NCBI RefSeq assembly: GCF_000276665.1
Contig: NW_004955460.1
Location: 1,246,186 to 1,310,185 of the forward strand
Length of the DNA stretch: 64,000 nt
Direction of reading: 5' to 3'
Source of the DNA: Chinchilla lanigera
Lineage: Eukaryota; Chordata; Mammalia; Rodentia; Chinchillidae
Both the position numbers and the translations under genes were made by a program. Below are positions 59,591 through 64,000 of this stretch, piece after piece (within the stretch, counting starts at the first letter, position 1; every line of letters starts with the position of its first letter). The notes under the pieces were generated by a model that was not told where the DNA came from, made no database searches, and saw nothing but the letters and a program-made list of their open reading frames with translations.

Positions 59591-60224
59591 AAGATCTTAA
59601 CAGTCTCCAAAGGACAGCTGTTCTTCCTTCAAGGGGAAGGTGGGGATTCTTGCTGTAAGACTACAAGTGTGTAAGTGGTGTAGAAATACCACTGTCTTTA
59701 ATACCATCACTTTTTTGGCAAAGAGCCCAATCTTCATGAATTCTTAGTCATATGTGGCTTATTTTATTTTCTAGTTGTTTGGTCTTATTTCTGAGCTATT
59801 GGAATATAAAGTTCAAGTGTCTGAAAAAGAAAACAATTATCCTAGAATCTTCGCTCCATCCTGACCTTCCCTTCGTATGCCACCCATGAAATAATAAACT
59901 TGGTAAAATAAGGAGGGGCAGAGAGTAGACAACCTTGAAAGAGCTGATCATAGTGTGACTTATTTCCTCCATAAAAAGAGAACTGAGGCATTTACCACAA
60001 CCACAATGTTGTGCTGCTGATTCAGCCCTGGCCATGACTTGCCCCAGGTTGCTGTGCCCCAGCCACAAGTGCCTTTGAGTTCTGTGGTGATGAGGGGAGG
60101 GTCCTGTCCCATCCCACCCACCCTGGTCCCTTCCCTCAGTAGCCTGGAGGCCTTCAGAGTTGGATGTTAACCGCCACTCCCTACTGAGCTCCTGCACCAT
60201 CTTTCACAGGAGTTCTCCAGCTGC
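59591..60224. other. No gene recognised
   Basis: The minus-strand frame 60200-59796 (134 codons) has no recognisable domain. Confidence 0.35.
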
Positions 60225-60425
60225 CTTTCATGATCTCAGCAGAATAAATGAAGTTTCTGACAGTTAATTTATTTCCCTGATCTATTTCAGATGTCTTCAG
60301 ACACAGCGCTGGGTTACTGCTGTTAGTTGTCTTGCATCGGATATTAGGTGGGAGCACTTCCTGGACACCCATAATTGAGATGAGCGTTAATTGTATTTGC
60401 ACACAGCCACAGAGCACAGCAACCT
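60225..60425. promoter_or_regulatory. Candidate conserved non-coding element
   Basis: Repeat-free, with TAAT/ATTA cores in 'gacagttaatttatttccct' (about 60259) and 'cataattgagatgagcgtta' followed by 'attgtatttgcacac' (about 60370-60403). Enhancer-like texture; inference only. Confidence 0.35.
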
Positions 60426-61327
60426 TTTAAGCTCCTAATTTTCCTCCTTTGTTAAACTCAATGGGTGTGCTGAGATCAAAAAGTGAGACAGTTATGAGTG
60501 TGGTCACTGTCTTGTGGGTCTGTCTAAAGTCCATCTGCCCACCCCAAAAGCAGGAGTGAACAGGAACCACGCATTACAAGCAAAATTAAGGGAAGTATGT
60601 TATGTGGACAAATGACTTTAGTCAAACACTCCCTTTCCCAGATTTTAAATGGTTTGTACAAGTGTTTTTCATTGTTAAAGTTGGCAAGTCCTCTCTATTT
60701 CCCTGTGTGTAAAATTTCAGGAGGAGAAAACATTTTCACTTGGGCCCCTGTCCCAGATGCAGGCTTGAGCAAATAGCAGAAGACACCAGAGATGAGGCCA
60801 GCAGGCCTGAAGGAAGGGCCGTGGGCTGAATGATCGAGATTCTGGATGTGGCTGTTATTATTTCCTGTTTTCCAAACCCATACCACCGCCAGCCCAGGGA
60901 GTCCCAATGTCCCTGGGAGACTACTGTCCTTGGGGAATCCCTGGACTTCCCTGAATGTGTGGCTTCTCATATCAGGTGGCTTTCCTAGACTAGCAATTAG
61001 GATGTAACTCATGGAGTCAAACAAATTATGTTTTATTCTTAACCCTGCTACTTACTAATGCTAGGGTATTAGAATGCTGCCCAACTGCCTGGGGCCTCCA
61101 TTTTCCATCTGAGCAATAGGCGTCTAGTAGGTTTAGGCACTGCATAAGGTACACATGGAAAACCTCTGGGACCATTCAAAGCCTGGCAGGCAGAACAGGT
61201 CCTATGGATGGCAGTTTTTCTGTTATAGGCTCAAACTAAGAAAGAAAGATGCAGGATCCACACTGAGACCTCTTGACTTTTCCTGCTAATGTTATTTCCA
61301 TGTAGTCCAGGGACTACTGGATGAATT
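60426..61327. other. No gene recognised
   Basis: A weak MIR-like stretch may lie near 61030-61130. Nothing else supported. Confidence 0.35.
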
Positions 61328-61888
61328 TTCTATGCCACGTAATAAATGACTAAACACATAGTCACTTAAAACAGTATATATATATGTAGTTTTCTCAGTT
61401 TACACAGGCTAGGCATCTGGGCATTATTTAACCAGGCCCTGTCAGGGTTCTTAGAAGAATGGGATCGAGGTGTCAGTCAAGCTGTACTCTCCCCTAGAAG
61501 CAGGACTGGAAATGAACCCACTTCTAAGCTTACTTGGGTGCTGGCAGACATCATTTCTTTGCAGCTGTTAGATTCAGCGCCCTGACTTCTTGCTAGTTCT
61601 TAGCATTCAGAAGCTACTTTCAGTTTCTTGTGTGTCTTCACTGCTTCCAGGCAGCTGCCCCTCTCCATGGGCCTCCCTACCACAAGACAGCAATGGAGAA
61701 AAAGAGAATCTGCAGCAGAATGGGATCTTGCATAACATAAGCTTCTGGTCACTTTCCTATCAATTTCTTCGCATTCTGTTATTTGTTCAAAGTGAGACAC
61801 AGAATCCACACACTTTCAAGGGGAGGGGACTGCACAAAGATGACCAGGAAGAGAGGACACAGGGGGTTACAGTGCATCTGCCACAACA
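61328..61888 (-). mobile_element. Old MLT1-like LTR, reverse
   Basis: 'tagtcacttaaaacagtata', 'ggcatctgggcattatttaa', 'cctctccatgggcctcccta' and 'ttcaaggggaggggactgca' are in the reversed order of old MLT1-type LTRs. The ORF at 61590-61904 falls inside it and is not a gene. Confidence 0.55.
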
Positions 61889-61966
61889 GGGGAAGGCTTT
61901 TTAGGGTAGGAACTACAAGGAGGATTCTGGTTCTCTCCATCTCACACTACATCCCCACAGCCCTAC

Positions 61967-62484
61967 TGTGTTTGTTTTCTAGTGCTGCAATAACTAAGAA
62001 CTAAAAACAGAGTGGGTTTAAAAAGCCCCACAGACTTATTACCTTACAATCCTGGAGGGCAAAAGCCAGAAAGGGGTCTCACTGGACTGAAGTCAAGATG
62101 TCAACACAGCTGCATTTTATTCAGAGGCTCTAAGGGAGAATTCACTTCCTTGCCCTCTTGACCTCCTAGAGGCTTCTTTCCCCTCTGGCTCATGGCCAGG
62201 GCCGTCCATCTTCAGAGGCAGCTACCATGAGTCGAGTTCTTCTCACATTGCATCAGTCAGACCCCCCTCTGCTGCCTCTCCCTTCTACATTTCAGTAACC
62301 TTGGGATTATACTGGACCCACCTGGGTAATTCAAGATAATCTCCTTATTTTACAAGTCAGCTCATTAGCACCCTTAACTCTATCTGCAAACTTAATTCTC
62401 CCTTGCCATGTAAGGTAACATATCCACAGGTACAGAGAGTAGGACAAGGACATCTTCTGGGGTTATTATTCTGCCTGCTACACA
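61967..62484 (-). mobile_element. MLT1-type LTR, reverse
   Basis: 'tgtttgttttctagtgctgc', 'accttacaatcctggagggc', 'ccatcttcagaggcagctac', 'cccacctgggtaattcaaga' and 'ttattctgcctgctacaca' track the reversed MLT1 consensus over its full length. Confidence 0.85.
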
Positions 62485-62504
62485 AATGAATCAGATAGGG
62501 GAGT

Positions 62505-62572
62505 CCAAGGACCTCTAGTTTAACAAGGCCTTCAAAATATTCTGATACACGCTTGAGTTTGAGAGCTGTGCT
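62505..62572. mobile_element. MER5-like fragment
   Basis: 'ctgatacacgcttgagtttg' followed by 'agagctgtg' resembles the MER5 terminal part. Short. Confidence 0.4.
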
Positions 62573-63059
62573 CTATAACAGTGGAATTTGGAATAAATGA
62601 TTTATAAAAAAGAAGTGTTAACACTTGGCCACTGGAAAGACTTAGACAGATCATTGTAATGGTTACAACCATATTAAACAAAATATCCAAGAATCTCTCA
62701 AATAGGAGTGACAGGGATTTATCCTCTGATCTGTACTCTATCTATCAAAGAGGTGGGCACAGTAAGCCCCCTCTCTGCCTGCCAGTGTAGTGGAAAGAAA
62801 GCTGATGAGAACATGGAGCTGGGAACCAGCCACCTACACTGATGTTCTGCAGAAATGGTGTATGAGAGGAAGGCACATCTTACTATGCCACTGGTGAGGA
62901 CTTAAACCATGAGCCACCACAAGTAGAGCACTACAGAATCCTTAGTAGCTAGTGATAAAAGTCCACAGAAAAGTAATGAGGAGATAATTCCAGTGATATG
63001 AATCTGAAGGTGTAAGGTTCAAAAGAAGCTCCATAAATCAGAAGAGATTGCCTTAGATG
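62573..63059. other. No gene recognised
   Basis: No named repeat or coding frame identified. Confidence 0.35.
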
Positions 63060-63215
63060 GAAATTTTCACTTTAGTCTTACCTGACCACTTCCTTGCCAA
63101 GTTCATTTGAGCAATATAATTTGAAGTCAGTTCATATTGGATGCTGCACAGATTTTGCTGCATATTGTAAGGCCTAAATTGCTAAGAAATAATAAATGTT
63201 TTCTTTTTTGCTTTT
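63060..63215. promoter_or_regulatory. Candidate conserved non-coding element (weak)
   Basis: Repeat-free AT-rich sequence with 'catttgagcaatataatttg' and 'tgctgcatattgtaaggcct' followed by 'aaattgctaag'. Suggested by texture alone. Confidence 0.2.
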
Positions 63216-63418
63216 TAATAGGATGACTTCCCTACTCATGGTGGCCCAGGCTCACAATTTGCTTCAAAGGATGAAGGAAGTTGTGGAGAGATTGGGATAT
63301 ATTAGGAAATTAATTTGAAATTTGAGCTCTGGTCTTTAAAATATAGAGGCTGTTCAAGATAATTTCTTTTCCCTTCCCTTGTGAACACATAAAGAATCAC
63401 TCATGGAGAACTCCTATC

Positions 63419-63575
63419 ATACCTGGAGCAATGGTGTATGCATTCATTTCTAGCTACTCAGGAGACTGAGGCAGAAAGACTGCAAGTTCAAAGCCAGCCT
63501 GGGTAACTGAACGAGATCCTGTCTCAGAAATAAAATGAAAAGGGCTGGGGATGCAGTTCAGAAGCAAAAAAAAAA
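63419..63575 (+). mobile_element. B1-dID SINE, truncated ID part
   Basis: The B1 part ('ctagctactcaggagactga', 'agttcaaagccagcctgggt') is followed by a shortened ID part ('gggctggggatgcagttcag') ending in an A run. Confidence 0.75.
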
Positions 63576-63696
63576 AGAAATAATTCTGATCACAAATTTT
63601 TGTTTCTAGAGAAAATTTTTATTTTTTCTACTTTCAAATAATGCCCAGCTATGCTAGATTAAGGAGGAAGGAGATGATGACCACAGTAGGTTGTGT

Positions 63697-63777
63697 GTTT
63701 TTTTGTCACCAGGAATCAAAGTCAGGATCTTGCACTTGCCAGGCAAGCACTGTGCCACTGAGCTGTATCCCCAGGGC
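63697..63777 (-). mobile_element. ID SINE, reverse
   Basis: 'gtttttttgtcaccaggaat', 'cttgcacttgccaggcaagc' and 'actgagctgtatccccaggg'. Short T tail and no clear target duplication. Confidence 0.85.
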
Positions 63778-64000
63778 CAGTAAGTTGTTGTCAAACATTA
63801 GCTAAATTTGCCTCATCTGCAGCCTGGGCAACTAAAAATGCCTGGGGCATCACCCAGAACTTCTGGTTTAGAAGGTAAAAATCTGCTTCATCTCTCTCCT
63901 AGAGCATTTAGGAAATAAGAGGGAGAGAGGTAGGAACCGATGAGCAGGAACATATGCTATATGAGCACATAGTATGGTGAATGTTTAATTCTTTTTCAAT
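63778..64000. other. No gene recognised (window end)
   Basis: Unique-looking sequence to the window edge. Confidence 0.4.

Overview
This window reads as mammalian, non-murid rodent nuclear DNA. The evidence is its repeat content: tRNA-derived ID SINEs, B1 SINEs carrying the rodent-type internal duplication, composite B1-dID SINEs, MaLR/ERVL-type solo LTRs, old L1M-type LINEs and ancient MIR/L2/MER5-like fragments. The ID consensus (tRNA-like body, then GGTACCGG and an A-rich AACCAAAAA tail) together with B1-dID points away from mouse and rat. A castorimorph such as beaver is my best guess, but that is inference.

I find no intact protein-coding gene, rRNA, tRNA gene or CRISPR array. The window looks intergenic or deeply intronic. 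Nearly all open frames are short chance ORFs, and many lie inside repeats. Recognisable coding remnants are confined to two decayed L1 elements, plus one unrecognised minus-strand reading frame near 30.1-30.4 kb that could be a frameshifted retrocopy.

Layout. 0-14 kb: scattered SINEs, solo LTRs (1.5, 2.0, 5.6, 8.9-9.7 kb), a 413-bp TA-flanked mariner/Tigger-like element at 3 kb, and a reverse L1 tail at 10 kb. 14.7-28.6 kb: an LINE-rich block in which a near full-length but dead L1 (19.36-27.72 kb) appears to sit inside or against an older L1. The block carries its own LTR, B1, ID and other insertions, and a 127-bp inverted copy of neighbouring L1 sequence. 28.6-42.5 kb: MER5-like, L2, MIR and LTR fragments, including an LTR nested in an older LTR (33.4-34.0 kb) with a clean 5-bp target duplication, and an ERVL/MLT2-like LTR (41.7-42.4 kb). 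42.5-64 kb: relatively repeat-poor, with several stretches that look like conserved non-coding DNA (44.0, 48.0, 55.7, 57.9, 60.3 and 63.1 kb), young ID and B1 copies, and an LTR-rich end (58.8-62.5 kb).

No genes act together here. The biology is the layered history of retrotransposon insertions and possible distal regulatory DNA. All family names come from recognition by eye. No database search or alignment was run.
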